From Sphaerotilus sp. (GTDB lineage Bacteria > Pseudomonadota > Gammaproteobacteria > Burkholderiales > Burkholderiaceae_C), in contig JAAFKB010000027.1 of NCBI GenBank assembly GCA_013299055.1, positions 1 to 43,719 of the forward strand: a DNA stretch of 43,719 nucleotides. The letters are read 5' to 3'. This document shows positions 25,513-34,304 of the stretch, piece after piece (position 1 is the first letter of the stretch; each line of letters opens with the position of its first letter). The translations under genes were made by a program, and so were the position numbers. Under the pieces are notes generated by a model. The model was not told where the DNA came from, ran no database searches, and saw only the letters and a list, made by a program, of their open reading frames with translations.

Positions 25513-28500
25513 GGCGCTGAAACACCCGCCCCACCAGCCCCATGCCGTCGTCCACATAGGTGAACACGACCGGAATCACCAGCAGGCTCAGGAACGTGGA
25601 CGTGATCAGCCCGCCGATCACCACGATCGCCATCGGCGCCCGGAAACTCGGGTCCACCCCCAGCCCCAGCGCGATCGGCATCATCCCCGCGCCCATCGCG
25701 ATCGTCGTCATGATGATCGGCCGCGCCCGCTTGTGGCAGGCGTCGAGCACGGCGTCCCAGCGGTTCAGTCCGTGGTCACGCCGCGCCAGCACCACGTAAT
25801 CCACCAGCAGGATCGAGTTCTTCGTCGCGATGCCCATCAGCATGATCAGGCCGATCATCGACGGCATGCTCAGCGCCGTGTGCGTGACGAACAGCGCCAG
25901 GAACGCGCCCGGGATCGACAGCACCAGCGCCGCCAGGATCGTCACCGGCTGGATGAAGTCCTTGAACAGCAGCACCAGCACGATGTAGATGCACAGCACG
26001 CCGGTCAGCATCGCCAGCGAGAAACTCTGGAACAGCTCGCCCATCGCCTCGGCGTCGCCCACGGTCGTCTGCATCACGCCGGGGGGCAACTGCTGCAGGC
26101 TGGGCAGCGCCTGCGCCAGCCGCTCGACCTCGCCCAGCGGCACGCCGTTCAGCTCGATCTCGAAGTTGATGTTGCGCTGGCGGTCGTAGCGGTCGATCTG
26201 CGCCGGGCCGCTCGCCATCTCCAGCGTCGCCACGCTCGACAGCGGCACCGGCCCGCGCGCCCCCGGCACCGGCAGGCGGCTGAGCAGCTCCAGATCCGCC
26301 CGCGCCTCGGCCGGCAGCCGCACGACGATCGGCACCTGCCGCTGCGACAGGTTCAGCTTCGCCAGCCCCTGGTCGTAGTCGCCGCTGGTCGCCACGCGCA
26401 GGGTGTCGGCGATGGCGGCAGTGGTCACGCCCAGGTCGGCTGCCCGCGCCGCATCCGGCCGCACGATCAGCTCCGGCCGCACGAGGCTGGAGGTGGAGAC
26501 GACGTTGCCGATGCCGGGGATGCCGCGCAGCTCGCGTTCCACCACCTTGGCGTGGTCGGCCAGTGCGGCGCCGTTTTCGCTGGCCAGCACGAGGATGTAT
26601 TTCTCGGACGAACCGCCGAACCCGACCTTCACCCGCGCACCGGGCAGGGCCTCGACCAGCGTGCGCAACTCGCCCTCGATGGCCTGCTTGCTCACGCCGG
26701 GGCGCTGGTCGCGGTGCGTCATGTTGATCGTCAGCACGGCCTTGGTCACGCTCGCAGCACCCTGCGGCGCGAACGGATCGGCGCCCGCCGCCCCACCCCC
26801 GATGGCGGTGTAGACCAGCTTGACGTGCGGGTGCTGGACCACCAGTTGCCGCGCCTGTTCGGCCAGCGCACGGGTTTCCTTCAGCGTCGAACCGGGCGGC
26901 AGCGTCACCGTCACCTGGGTCTGCGACAGGTCATCGGGCGGGATGAAGCCCGTCGGCAGGTAGGGCACCAGCGCAAACGAGCCGACAAAAAACGCCGTCG
27001 TGGCCAGTGTCGTGAGGATCCGGTGCTTCAGGCACCAGCGCGCCAGCCGCAGGTACCACGCCATCCAGCCGGGTTCCTTCTCCGCGTGCTTTGGCGGGCG
27101 CAGCAGGTAGGCCGCCATCATCGGCGTCAGCATCCGCGCCACGACCAGCGAGAAGAACACCGCGATCGCCGCCGTCCAGCCGAACTGCACGAAGAACTTG
27201 CCCGGCACGCCGCTCATGAACGCGGTCGGCAGGAACACCGCGATCAGCGTGAACGTCGTCGCGATCACCGCCATGCCGATCTCGTCGGCGGCCTCCATGG
27301 CGGCCTCGAACGGGGTTTTCCCCATCGCGAGGTGGCGCATGATGTTCTCGATCTCGACGATGGCGTCGTCCACCAGGATGCCCACCACCAGCGACAGGCT
27401 CAGCAGCGTCACCACGTTGACCGTGAAGCCGAGCAGGTGCATCACCGCGAACGTCGGGATCACCGACAGCGGCAGCGCGATCGCCGACACCAGCGTGGCC
27501 CGCCAGTCGCGCAGGAAGAACCACACCACGATCACCGCCAGGATCGCACCCTCGTAGAGCAGCAGCATCGAGCCGTCGTAGCCCTCCTGCACCGGATCGA
27601 CGAAGTTGAATGCCTCGGTGAAGGTGATTTCCGGATGGGCCTTGCGCAGCGCCTCGACCCGGCTGCGCACGTCCGCCGCGATGGCCACTTCGCCCGCGCC
27701 CTTCGAGCGCGTGATCTCGAAGCCGACCACCGGCTTGCCGTCGAGCAGCGCGACCGCCCGCGGCTCCGCCACCGTGTCGGTGACGCGGGCGATCTGGTCG
27801 AGCCGCACCCGCCGGCCGTCCGACAGCGCGATCTCCAGCCGCCCGAGTTCCTCGGCGCTCTGCACGGTGGCGATGGTCCGCACCGCTTGCTCGGCGCCGC
27901 CCAGGTCGCTGCGTCCGCCGGGGGCGTCCTGCTGGATCTGCCGCAACTGGCGCGACACGTCCGACGCGGTGGCGTTGAGCGCGAGCAACTGCGCCGGGTC
28001 GAGTTCCACCCGTACCTCGCGCGTCACGCCGCCCACCCGCGACACGGCGCCCACACCGCGCACCGACAGCATCTGCTTGGTGATGGCGTTGTCCACGAAC
28101 CAGCTCAGCGCCTCGTCGTCCATGCGCTCGGAGGCGACGGTGTAGGTGAGGATGGGCGTGCCGGCCAGGTCCATCTTCTGGATGATCGGGTCGCGCAGGT
28201 CGCCGGGCAGGTCCGAGCGCACCCGCGCCACCGCGTCGCGCACGTCGTCCACCGCCTCCTGGGTGGACTTCTCCAGACGGAATTCGACCGTCACCGTCAC
28301 CACGCCGTCGCTGACCAGCGTGTAGATGTGCTTGACGCTCTTCAGCGTGGCGACGGCGTTTTCGAGCTTGCGGGCGACCTCGGTTTCGAGCTGCGCGGGG
28401 GCGGCGCCGGGCAGGGCGGCCGTGACCGAGATGGTCGGCAGGTCGATGTCGGGGAAGTTCTGGATCGTCATCGCCCGGAAGCCCATCAGGCCCGCGAGCG

Positions 28501-28564
28501 TGAGCAGGATGAACAGCAGGATCGCCGGGATCGGGTTGCGGATCGACCAGGAGGAGACGTTCAT
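25481..28564 (-). CDS. RND efflux pump inner-membrane transporter (HAE1/AcrB-like)
   Basis: This 1027-residue protein is the proton-driven pump of a tripartite efflux system. It opens MNVSSWSIRNPIPAILLFILLTLAGLMGF and has the two-fold repeat of six helices plus periplasmic loops. The proton-relay Asp-Asp pair is in LVVGILVDDAIVEIENI in helix 4, and the Gly-rich helix GIATKNSILLVDYV lies in the second half. Length matches AcrB-class pumps. Loop text is closer to multidrug/HAE1 pumps than to metal pumps. Its start overlaps the adaptor stop as ATGA. Order on the minus strand is outer-membrane factor, adaptor, pump. Its last 32 bp overlap the gamma-glutamyltransferase gene on the other strand. 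Confidence 0.95.
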   Translation of the reverse strand: MNVSSWSIRNPIPAILLFILLTLAGLMGFRAMTIQNFPDIDLPTISVTAALPGAAPAQLETEVARKLENAVATLKSVKHIYTLVSDGVVTVTVEFRLEKSTQEAVDDVRDAVARVRSDLPGDLRDPIIQKMDLAGTPILTYTVASERMDDEALSWFVDNAITKQMLSVRGVGAVSRVGGVTREVRVELDPAQLLALNATASDVSRQLRQIQQDAPGGRSDLGGAEQAVRTIATVQSAEELGRLEIALSDGRRVRLDQIARVTDTVAEPRAVALLDGKPVVGFEITRSKGAGEVAIAADVRSRVEALRKAHPEITFTEAFNFVDPVQEGYDGSMLLLYEGAILAVIVVWFFLRDWRATLVSAIALPLSVIPTFAVMHLLGFTVNVVTLLSLSLVVGILVDDAIVEIENIMRHLAMGKTPFEAAMEAADEIGMAVIATTFTLIAVFLPTAFMSGVPGKFFVQFGWTAAIAVFFSLVVARMLTPMMAAYLLRPPKHAEKEPGWMAWYLRLARWCLKHRILTTLATTAFFVGSFALVPYLPTGFIPPDDLSQTQVTVTLPPGSTLKETRALAEQARQLVVQHPHVKLVYTAIGGGAAGADPFAPQGAASVTKAVLTINMTHRDQRPGVSKQAIEGELRTLVEALPGARVKVGFGGSSEKYILVLASENGAALADHAKVVERELRGIPGIGNVVSTSSLVRPELIVRPDAARAADLGVTTAAIADTLRVATSGDYDQGLAKLNLSQRQVPIVVRLPAEARADLELLSRLPVPGARGPVPLSSVATLEMASGPAQIDRYDRQRNINFEIELNGVPLGEVERLAQALPSLQQLPPGVMQTTVGDAEAMGELFQSFSLAMLTGVLCIYIVLVLLFKDFIQPVTILAALVLSIPGAFLALFVTHTALSMPSMIGLIMLMGIATKNSILLVDYVVLARRDHGLNRWDAVLDACHKRARPIIMTTIAMGAGMMPIALGLGVDPSFRAPMAIVVIGGLITSTFLSLLVIPVVFTYVDDGMGLVGRVFQRLTSRQPARPA

Positions 28565-29646
28565 GGCTTCACCACCTTGACCAGATCCCCGTCGGCGAGG
28601 AAACCGCCTCCGCTGGCCACCACCTGCGCCGCCGCGTCGAGCCCGCCTGTCACCTCGACCCGCTCGCCCAGCCGGCGGCCGACCTGCACCTTGGTCTGCA
28701 GCACGCGGTTGTCCTTGCCGAGCCGGAAGACGTGGCTGTAGCCGTCGCGCAGCACCACCGCCGTCTGCGGCAGCGTCAGCGCCGTCGTCTGGCCGAAGAC
28801 GAATTCGCCGCGCGCGAACATGCCGGGCCGGGCCGCGCCGGCGCCGCTGCTGGTGGCCGGCAGATCGACGTAGACGAGGCCGTTGCGCGTGGCCGGATCG
28901 ACGGTGGGCGCGAGCATGCGGACCTTGGCGTCGATCGGGCTGCCGCCGTGGGGCACGACCTTCACGACCACGCCGGGCTGCAGCCGGTTCATGTCGGCGG
29001 CGGGCACCTCGGCGCGCCACTCCAGCCGCCCCTGCCGGATCAGGCGGAACAGCTCCTGCCCCGGCTGCGCCACCGCGCCCATCGTGGCGAGGCGGGCGCT
29101 GATGACACCGTCGTCGGGTGCCTTGAGGACGGTCTGGTTCAGCCGCAGCGTGTCGGCGGCCAGGCGGGCCTTGAGCGACTGCAGCCGGGCCTGGGCGGTG
29201 GCCTCGCCAGTGGTGTACTGCTGGATCTGCTGGCTGCTCAGGGCGCCGCTGGGCTGCAGGGCGCGGGCGCGTTCGGCGTTGGCCTTGGCCTCGGCCAGGG
29301 TGGCTTCGGCCTCGGCGATCCCGGCCTTGGTCGCGGCGAGGTCGGCGGCCAGCGTGTCGCCCTGCAGGCGGGCGAGCACCTGGCCCTTCTTCACCCGGTC
29401 GCCGATCTGGACGTGGACCTCGGTGAGCCGCAGCCCTTGGGTTTCGGCGCCGATGACCACCTCCTGCCACGCCGCGATGCTGCCGTTGGCGGCGAGCGAC
29501 TGGGGCAGGGCGGCGGACTGGGGTGTGGTGACGCTGACGGTCAGCGCGGCTTTCGGCGCGGCGGAAGCGGGGGCATCGGCCGCGTGCGCGGACAGGGTGG
29601 TGAGCAGCAGCGTCAGCGTGACGGCAGAGCGGAGTCGTTGGGTCAT
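28561..29646 (-). CDS. RND efflux periplasmic adaptor (membrane fusion protein)
   Basis: This 361-residue HlyD/AcrA-type adaptor has a cleavable signal peptide (MTQRLRSAVTLTLLLTTLSAHA). A lipoyl-like half (IGAETQGLRLTEVHVQIGDRVKKGQVLARL) precedes a coiled-coil hairpin (about residues 100-165, with ERARALQPSGALSSQQIQQ). The second lipoyl half (VLKAPDDGVISARLATMGAVAQPGQELF) and a beta-barrel/membrane-proximal domain follow. It links the pump and the outer-membrane channel. The start at 29646 is chosen for the signal peptide and lies 7 nt after the outer-membrane factor stop; its own stop overlaps the pump start. No lipobox is seen, unlike AcrA. Confidence 0.94.
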   Translation of the reverse strand: MTQRLRSAVTLTLLLTTLSAHAADAPASAAPKAALTVSVTTPQSAALPQSLAANGSIAAWQEVVIGAETQGLRLTEVHVQIGDRVKKGQVLARLQGDTLAADLAATKAGIAEAEATLAEAKANAERARALQPSGALSSQQIQQYTTGEATAQARLQSLKARLAADTLRLNQTVLKAPDDGVISARLATMGAVAQPGQELFRLIRQGRLEWRAEVPAADMNRLQPGVVVKVVPHGGSPIDAKVRMLAPTVDPATRNGLVYVDLPATSSGAGAARPGMFARGEFVFGQTTALTLPQTAVVLRDGYSHVFRLGKDNRVLQTKVQVGRRLGERVEVTGGLDAAAQVVASGGGFLADGDLVKVVKP

Positions 29647-29653
29647 GGCGGTG

Positions 29654-31081
29654 TCACGAAGGGGTGTTGTGTTCACGGGTCCAGCCCCCGCCGACGGCGC
29701 GGTACAGGCTGATCCAGGCGCTGACCTGCTCGCGCTGCAGGGCCAGCAGCGCCGCTTCGGCCGAGAGCGTCAGGCGGCGGGCGTCCTCGGTCTCGATGAC
29801 GCTGGCCGAGCCGAGCCGGGCGCGTTCCTCGGTGCTGGCCAGGAAGCTGCGCAAGCCTTCGGCGGCGGTGCGGGCGTCGGTCTCGCGGCGCAGGCTGCTG
29901 TCGAGGCGCAGCAGGGCTTCCTGGACCTCGCGCACCGCCTGCCGCAGCTTGAGCGCATAGCCGGCGCGGGCCTCGTCGTAGCGGGCGCGGGCGGCGTCGG
30001 CCTGGGCTTGCAGGCGGCCCCGGTTGAAGATCGGCAGCGACAGGTTCGGCCCGAAGCCCCAGGTCACGGCGTCCGAGGTGCTGCCCCCCGTGCGCACCAG
30101 CCCGATGCCGAGGTTGCCGTTGACCGTCAGTTGGGGCCAGCGGGCAGCGTCGGCCACGCCCACGTCGGCGGCGCTGGCCTGCAGATCGCGCTCGGCGGCG
30201 GCGAGGTCAGGGCGCTGGGTCAGCGTGGCCGCGGGCAGGGCGGCGAGCTGGAAGGGGGCGGGCTGCGGGATGCGGGCGGTGCGCGGGGCGAGCCGATCGC
30301 GCAAGGCCACCTCGTCCGCCCCGGTCAGCAGCACCAGCGCCTTCACGGTCAAGCCGCATTCGGTCTGCTGCACGGTGACACGGTCACGGGCCTGTGCCGC
30401 CGACGCCTGGGCCAGTCGGGCGTTGGCGGGCGCCTCGAACCCCACGTCGGCTTTCTTCTGCACCAGCGCACTGCTGCGGCCGAGCGAATCCGCTTCACGG
30501 GTGTAGAGCGCCACCGCCGCCTCGCAGGCGCGCAGGCCGACGTAGGTCTGTGCCACCTCGGCCGCCAGCGAGACCCGCGCCTCGTGCCAGCCGAGTTCGG
30601 CCTGCGCGGCACGCGACTGCGCTGCCGCCACGCCGTGGCGCACCCCGCCGAACAGGTCGATCTCCCAGCCCGCATCGATGATGGCGCTGGTCTGGCTGAC
30701 GGCATTGAACCCGGTGGCGGCGCCGGAGCTGCGCTGCGCCTGCACGTTCGCGCCGACCGTCGGCCAGCCCGCCGAGGCGGCGACCCGCTGACCTGCCCGT
30801 GCCTGCTGGATGCGGGCCAGCGCCTGGGCCAGCACCGGGTGGGCGGCCTGCGCCTCGTCGATCAGCGCGGGCAGCAGCGGGTCGTCGAACTGCGTCCACC
30901 ACGACACCAGCCTGCCGGGATCGCCCGCGTGTGGCAGCGGGGCGTGCCAGACCGGGGTGGTGGCTGCGACCGACGCGGGGGGTGGCAGTGGCTTCGGGGT
31001 GCTGCATCCCGCCAGCAGCGCGATGCCGGCAACCGCGAGTGCGGCAGACCGCGGGAAACGAAAGGAAAAAGGGGCACGCAT
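29654..31081 (-). CDS. RND efflux outer-membrane factor, NodT/OprM family lipoprotein
   Basis: This 475-residue protein is the TolC-like outer-membrane channel of the operon. The N-terminus MRAPFSFRFPRSAALAVAGIALLAGC has a lipobox Leu-Ala-Gly-Cys26. The WWTQFDDPLLPALIDEA segment is typical of the NodT family. Two repeats of long amphipathic helices follow, with the DLFGGVRHGVAAAQ and PIFNRGRLQAQADAARARYDEA turns. It is first in the operon, followed after 7 nt by the adaptor gene. The 75-bp stretch before it holds GC-rich inverted repeats (for example GCACA/TGTGC near 31120) and separates it from the TRAP operon. No local regulator gene (TetR/MarR) is present. Confidence 0.94.
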   Translation of the reverse strand: MRAPFSFRFPRSAALAVAGIALLAGCSTPKPLPPPASVAATTPVWHAPLPHAGDPGRLVSWWTQFDDPLLPALIDEAQAAHPVLAQALARIQQARAGQRVAASAGWPTVGANVQAQRSSGAATGFNAVSQTSAIIDAGWEIDLFGGVRHGVAAAQSRAAQAELGWHEARVSLAAEVAQTYVGLRACEAAVALYTREADSLGRSSALVQKKADVGFEAPANARLAQASAAQARDRVTVQQTECGLTVKALVLLTGADEVALRDRLAPRTARIPQPAPFQLAALPAATLTQRPDLAAAERDLQASAADVGVADAARWPQLTVNGNLGIGLVRTGGSTSDAVTWGFGPNLSLPIFNRGRLQAQADAARARYDEARAGYALKLRQAVREVQEALLRLDSSLRRETDARTAAEGLRSFLASTEERARLGSASVIETEDARRLTLSAEAALLALQREQVSAWISLYRAVGGGWTREHNTPS

Positions 31082-31156
31082 TCCGTGAGCTTATCAACGA
31101 ATGCGCACCCCCGCATGACAGCACAACGCACGCTGTGCGGCCCCCCTCGTTCGGGC

Positions 31157-32950
31157 TTACTTCTTTTCGCCGTCCTTCGGCAGATCCTTGAAGGCATCCA
31201 TCGGGTCAGGCTCCGAGGCGGCGCCCGCCGGTGGCTCCAGACCTTGCATGTTCTGCTCGGCCGGGGCCTGCTCGTTGGAGATGGTCATCTCCTGCAGCGC
31301 CTGGTTGGCGTCGATGGTGCTGGCCGGGCCGGCATCACCGGACACCAGCGTCGGGAAAGCGATCACCACCCCGACCATGATGAGCTGCAGCACGATGAAG
31401 GCGATCGAGCCCTTGTAGATCTGCGAGGTCTCTACCGCCGGGATCATCTCGCCGGTCACGCGGTCCTTGTAGTCCTTCTTCGCCGCGACGCTGCGCAGGT
31501 AGAACAGCGCAAAACCGAACGGTGGCGTCAGGAACGAGGTCTGCAGGTTCATCGCCAGGATCACGCCGAACCACACCATCGCGAAGTCCGCCGGGTAGCC
31601 CGGGGGCAGCAGTTCCGGCAGGATCTTCTCGGCCACCGGTGCCAGGATCGGCACGACGATGAAGGCGATCTCGAAGAAGTCGATGAAGCAGCCCAGCACG
31701 AACACCAGCAGGTTCACGACGATCAGGAAGCCCATCGCGCCGCCGGGCATGTTGTCGAACAGGTGCTCGACCCAGATGTGGCCGTCGGCGGCGTTGAAGG
31801 TGAAGCTGAACACCGTCGAGCCGATCAGGATGAACAGCACGAAGCAGCTCAGCCGCGCCGTGCTGTCGAGCGCCTGGTTCATCAGCGTGCGGTTGATCTG
31901 GCCGCGCGAGAACGCCATCAGCAGTGCGCCGACCGCGCCCATCGCGCCGCCTTCCGTCGGCGTCGCGACACCCAGGAAGATCGTGCCCAGCACCAGGAAG
32001 ATCAGCACCAGCGGCGGGATCAGCACGAAGGTGAAGCGTTCGGCCAGCTTCGACAGCAGGCCCATCTTCGTCACCCGGTTGACCATCGCCAGACCGAGCG
32101 CCAGGAAGGACGAGATCGTCATCGACAGGATCAGCGTCTCGTCGCCCGGGGCGGGCAGCGTGCGGCCCAGGAAGGGGTTCAGGATGCTTTCATGCACCTG
32201 CGACCAGGCCCAGCCCGCCACGCCGCAGATCAGCAGCAGCGCCAGCAGCGACTTGTGGCCGCTCGCACCGTTGGCTTCGCGGTAGATGCGGGCTTCGGGT
32301 GGCAGGGCGGGCACCCAGTCCGGCTTGAAGATCGCCACGGCCGCGATGAAGGCCAGGTACAGACCCACCAGCAGCAGGCCCGGCACCAGCGCGCCGGCGT
32401 ACATGTCGCCCACCGAGCGGCCGAGCTGGTCGGCCAGCACGATCAGCACCAGCGACGGCGGGATGGCCTGCGCGAGCGTGCCGGAGGCGGTGATGGTGCC
32501 GGTGGCGATGGTGCGGTTGTAGCCGTAGCGCAGCATGATGGGCAGCGAGATCAGGCCCATCGAGATCACGGCCGCCGCGACCACGCCGGTCGTCGCCGCC
32601 AGCAGCGCACCGACCAGGATCACCGCGACCGCCAGACCGCCGCGCAGCGGGCCGAACACCTGCCCCACGGTTTCGAGCAGATCCTCCGCCATCCCCGACC
32701 GCTCCAGGATGATGCCCATGAAGGTGAAGAAGGGGATCGCCAGCAGGGTGTCGTTCTGCATGATCCCGAAGACCCGCAGCGGCAGCGCCTGGAACAGGGT
32801 GCCGCCGAAGAGGCCCACTTCCATGCCGACGAAGCCGAACACGAGACCGGTGGCCGCCAGACCGAAGGCCACGGGGATGCCGGTCAGCAGGAACACGAAC
32901 AGGCCGCAGAACATCAGCGGCACAAAATTCTGGGTGACAAACTCGATCAC
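31157..32950 (-). CDS. TRAP transporter large permease (DctM family)
   Basis: This 597-residue integral membrane protein carries out Na+- or H+-driven uptake of an organic acid or similar solute in a tripartite TRAP system. Conserved DctM text includes ALPLRVFGIMQNDTLLAIPFFTFMGIILERSGMAEDLL near the N-terminus, and GVVAAAVISMGLISLPIMLRYGYN. The protein is longer than the common 425-430 residue form. The extra length includes an inserted loop near residues 210-280 and a polar C-terminal tail (about 555-597, ending DAFKDLPKDGEKK); enlarged forms of this kind are known in the family. Its start overlaps the small permease stop (ATGA). No DctP-type binding protein is encoded nearby. Confidence 0.94.
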   Translation of the reverse strand: MIEFVTQNFVPLMFCGLFVFLLTGIPVAFGLAATGLVFGFVGMEVGLFGGTLFQALPLRVFGIMQNDTLLAIPFFTFMGIILERSGMAEDLLETVGQVFGPLRGGLAVAVILVGALLAATTGVVAAAVISMGLISLPIMLRYGYNRTIATGTITASGTLAQAIPPSLVLIVLADQLGRSVGDMYAGALVPGLLLVGLYLAFIAAVAIFKPDWVPALPPEARIYREANGASGHKSLLALLLICGVAGWAWSQVHESILNPFLGRTLPAPGDETLILSMTISSFLALGLAMVNRVTKMGLLSKLAERFTFVLIPPLVLIFLVLGTIFLGVATPTEGGAMGAVGALLMAFSRGQINRTLMNQALDSTARLSCFVLFILIGSTVFSFTFNAADGHIWVEHLFDNMPGGAMGFLIVVNLLVFVLGCFIDFFEIAFIVVPILAPVAEKILPELLPPGYPADFAMVWFGVILAMNLQTSFLTPPFGFALFYLRSVAAKKDYKDRVTGEMIPAVETSQIYKGSIAFIVLQLIMVGVVIAFPTLVSGDAGPASTIDANQALQEMTISNEQAPAEQNMQGLEPPAGAASEPDPMDAFKDLPKDGEKK

Positions 32951-33555
32951 GGACGTGCTCCTTCGCGGGCGGCCAGCTCGGCCTTGGCGGCGAGTTCGGC
33001 GGCGAGTTTCTCTTCGTCGCTCGGGCCATGTTCGACCGACATCGGCTCGTCACGCAGGCCCTGCAGGTAGGCCACGCGCTTGATCAGCTCCGACACCGCC
33101 TGCACCAGCAGGATGCCGAAACCGGCCGGGATCAGCAGCAGCACCGGCCAGCGGATCAGGCCCCCGGCGTTCTGGCTCATCTCGCCGCTGTCATAGGCGC
33201 GCATGAACAGCGGCCACGACAGGTTGATCAGGATCAGGCTCAGCGGGATCAGGAAGACCACGATGCCGAGGATGTCGATGACCGTGTTGGTCCGCGTGGA
33301 CAGCTTCGACGAAATGAAGTCGATGCGCACGTGGGCGTTCTTCAGGAACGCATAGCCCGCGCCGAGCATGAACACGGCGGCGAACAGGTACCACTGGATT
33401 TCGAGGAAGGCGTTCGAGCCGATGTTGAAGGTCTTGCGCATGATGGCATTGCCGGCGCTGATCAGCACCGCCGCCAGCACCAGCCAGGACAGGAGCCGCC
33501 CGACACGTTCATTGAACGCGTCGATCCAGCCTGAGAGTCTCAAGAGGGCAGTCAA
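32947..33555 (-). CDS. TRAP transporter small permease (DctQ family)
   Basis: This 202-residue membrane protein has four predicted helices. The first follows an amphipathic N-terminus (LSGWIDAFNERVGRLLSWLVLAAVLISAGNAIMRK). The family motif EIQWYLFAAVFMLGAGYAFLKNAHVRIDFI (about residues 52-81) is clear. DctQ is the small subunit that pairs with DctM to receive the solute from a periplasmic binding protein. A charged C-terminal tail (EEKLAAELAAKAELAAREGARP) exceeds typical DctQ ends. The stop overlaps the dctM start, so the permeases are coupled. A 14-bp palindrome lies 50-63 bp upstream, and the two-component genes precede it on the same strand. Confidence 0.93.
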   Translation of the reverse strand: MTALLRLSGWIDAFNERVGRLLSWLVLAAVLISAGNAIMRKTFNIGSNAFLEIQWYLFAAVFMLGAGYAFLKNAHVRIDFISSKLSTRTNTVIDILGIVVFLIPLSLILINLSWPLFMRAYDSGEMSQNAGGLIRWPVLLLIPAGFGILLVQAVSELIKRVAYLQGLRDEPMSVEHGPSDEEKLAAELAAKAELAAREGARP

Positions 33556-33604
33556 GGGGATGTCTCCAGGAGGTGGGACGTGGTTTCGGAGGGTGAGAAA
33601 ACTT

Positions 33605-33618
33605 GTGCGATATCACAC
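33605..33618. promoter_or_regulatory. Palindrome upstream of TRAP permease genes
   Basis: GTGCGAT-ATCACAC, symmetrical at 6 of 7 positions, lies 50-63 bp before the dctQ start. It is a candidate operator for the adjacent response regulator or a GntR-type regulator. The spacing does not fit a CRP site (TGTGA-N6-TCACA). Confidence 0.35.
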
Positions 33619-33666
33619 TCGAAAACCCTGATCCGGCACATCGGGTCTTACGACTACGCGGCACTA

Positions 33667-33686
33667 CGCAGGCGCCGCGGCCTGCG
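33667..33686 (-). terminator. GC-rich hairpin after the response regulator gene
   Basis: CGCAGGC-GCCGCG-GCCTGCG, a perfect 7-bp stem starting 6 bp past the response-regulator stop. No T-tract follows, so it may slow or attenuate transcription into the TRAP genes rather than end it. Confidence 0.35.
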
Positions 33687-33692
33687 CAGGTG

Positions 33693-34304
33693 CTAGGCGG
33701 TGCGGCAGTGTTCCACGGCGTAGCGGATCAGCTCCGCCTGGCCCTCGATGCGCAGCTTGCGGCGGATGTTCTGGCGGTGCGTCTCGACGGTGCGCACGCT
33801 GAGGTCGTGGTCGGCGGCGATCTGCTTGCTGGACAGACCGCGTGCCAGGCAGTGCAGGATCTCGGACTCGCGTTCGGACAGCAGCGGGCGGGGTTCGTCG
33901 CTGCGCACCACCGGCCGGGCCACGCTGGCGCTGAGGAAAGTGCCACCCGCCGCCACGGTCGCGATGGCCTCGACGATGTCGGACGACGGGGCATCCTTGA
34001 GCACGTAGCCGCGCGCGCCGGCCTGCATCGCCTGGTGGACGTACTCGGGGTTGTCGTACATGCTCAGCACGATCACCGCCGTGTCAGGCCACTGGTCGCG
34101 GATCCGGGCGGTCAGCGTGATGCCGTTGGTGTGCTTCATGCCGATGTCGGTCAGCACGAGCTGCGGGCGCAGGGCGGCGGCCAGGCGCAGGGCGGTGTCG
34201 GCGTCCGGGGCTTCGCCGACGACTTCGTGGTCGGGCTGGCCCTGGATCAGCGTGCGCACGCCTTCGCGCACGAGAGGATGGTCATCGACGAGCAGGATGC
34301 GCAT
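33693..34304 (-). CDS. NarL/FixJ-type response regulator
   Basis: This 203-residue regulator has a receiver domain (residues 1-120) with the acidic pair Asp7-Asp8, phospho-acceptor Asp53 (LVLTDIGM), the switch Ser/Thr region VIVLSMYD and Lys in VLKDA. It is followed by a LuxR-type helix-turn-helix (about 138-203: LSERESEILHCLARGLSSKQIAADHDLSVRTVETHRQNIRRKL). It should be phosphorylated by the kinase encoded just upstream. The start at 34304 (MRILLVDDHP) overlaps the kinase 3' end by 23 bp; upstream in-frame codons are only kinase shadow. The likely target is the TRAP operon 137 bp downstream on the same strand, by position only. Confidence 0.94.
   Translation of the reverse strand: MRILLVDDHPLVREGVRTLIQGQPDHEVVGEAPDADTALRLAAALRPQLVLTDIGMKHTNGITLTARIRDQWPDTAVIVLSMYDNPEYVHQAMQAGARGYVLKDAPSSDIVEAIATVAAGGTFLSASVARPVVRSDEPRPLLSERESEILHCLARGLSSKQIAADHDLSVRTVETHRQNIRRKLRIEGQAELIRYAVEHCRTA

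Noticed and set aside
25226..28741. 1171-codon plus-strand open frame opposite the RND pump
   Set aside because: Antisense of a conserved pump gene, His/Arg/Gln-rich, no plausible start signals.
28883..33070. 1395-codon plus-strand open frame spanning several minus-strand genes
   Set aside because: Runs across adaptor, outer-membrane factor and TRAP genes; a giant antisense frame caused by codon bias rather than a giant gene.
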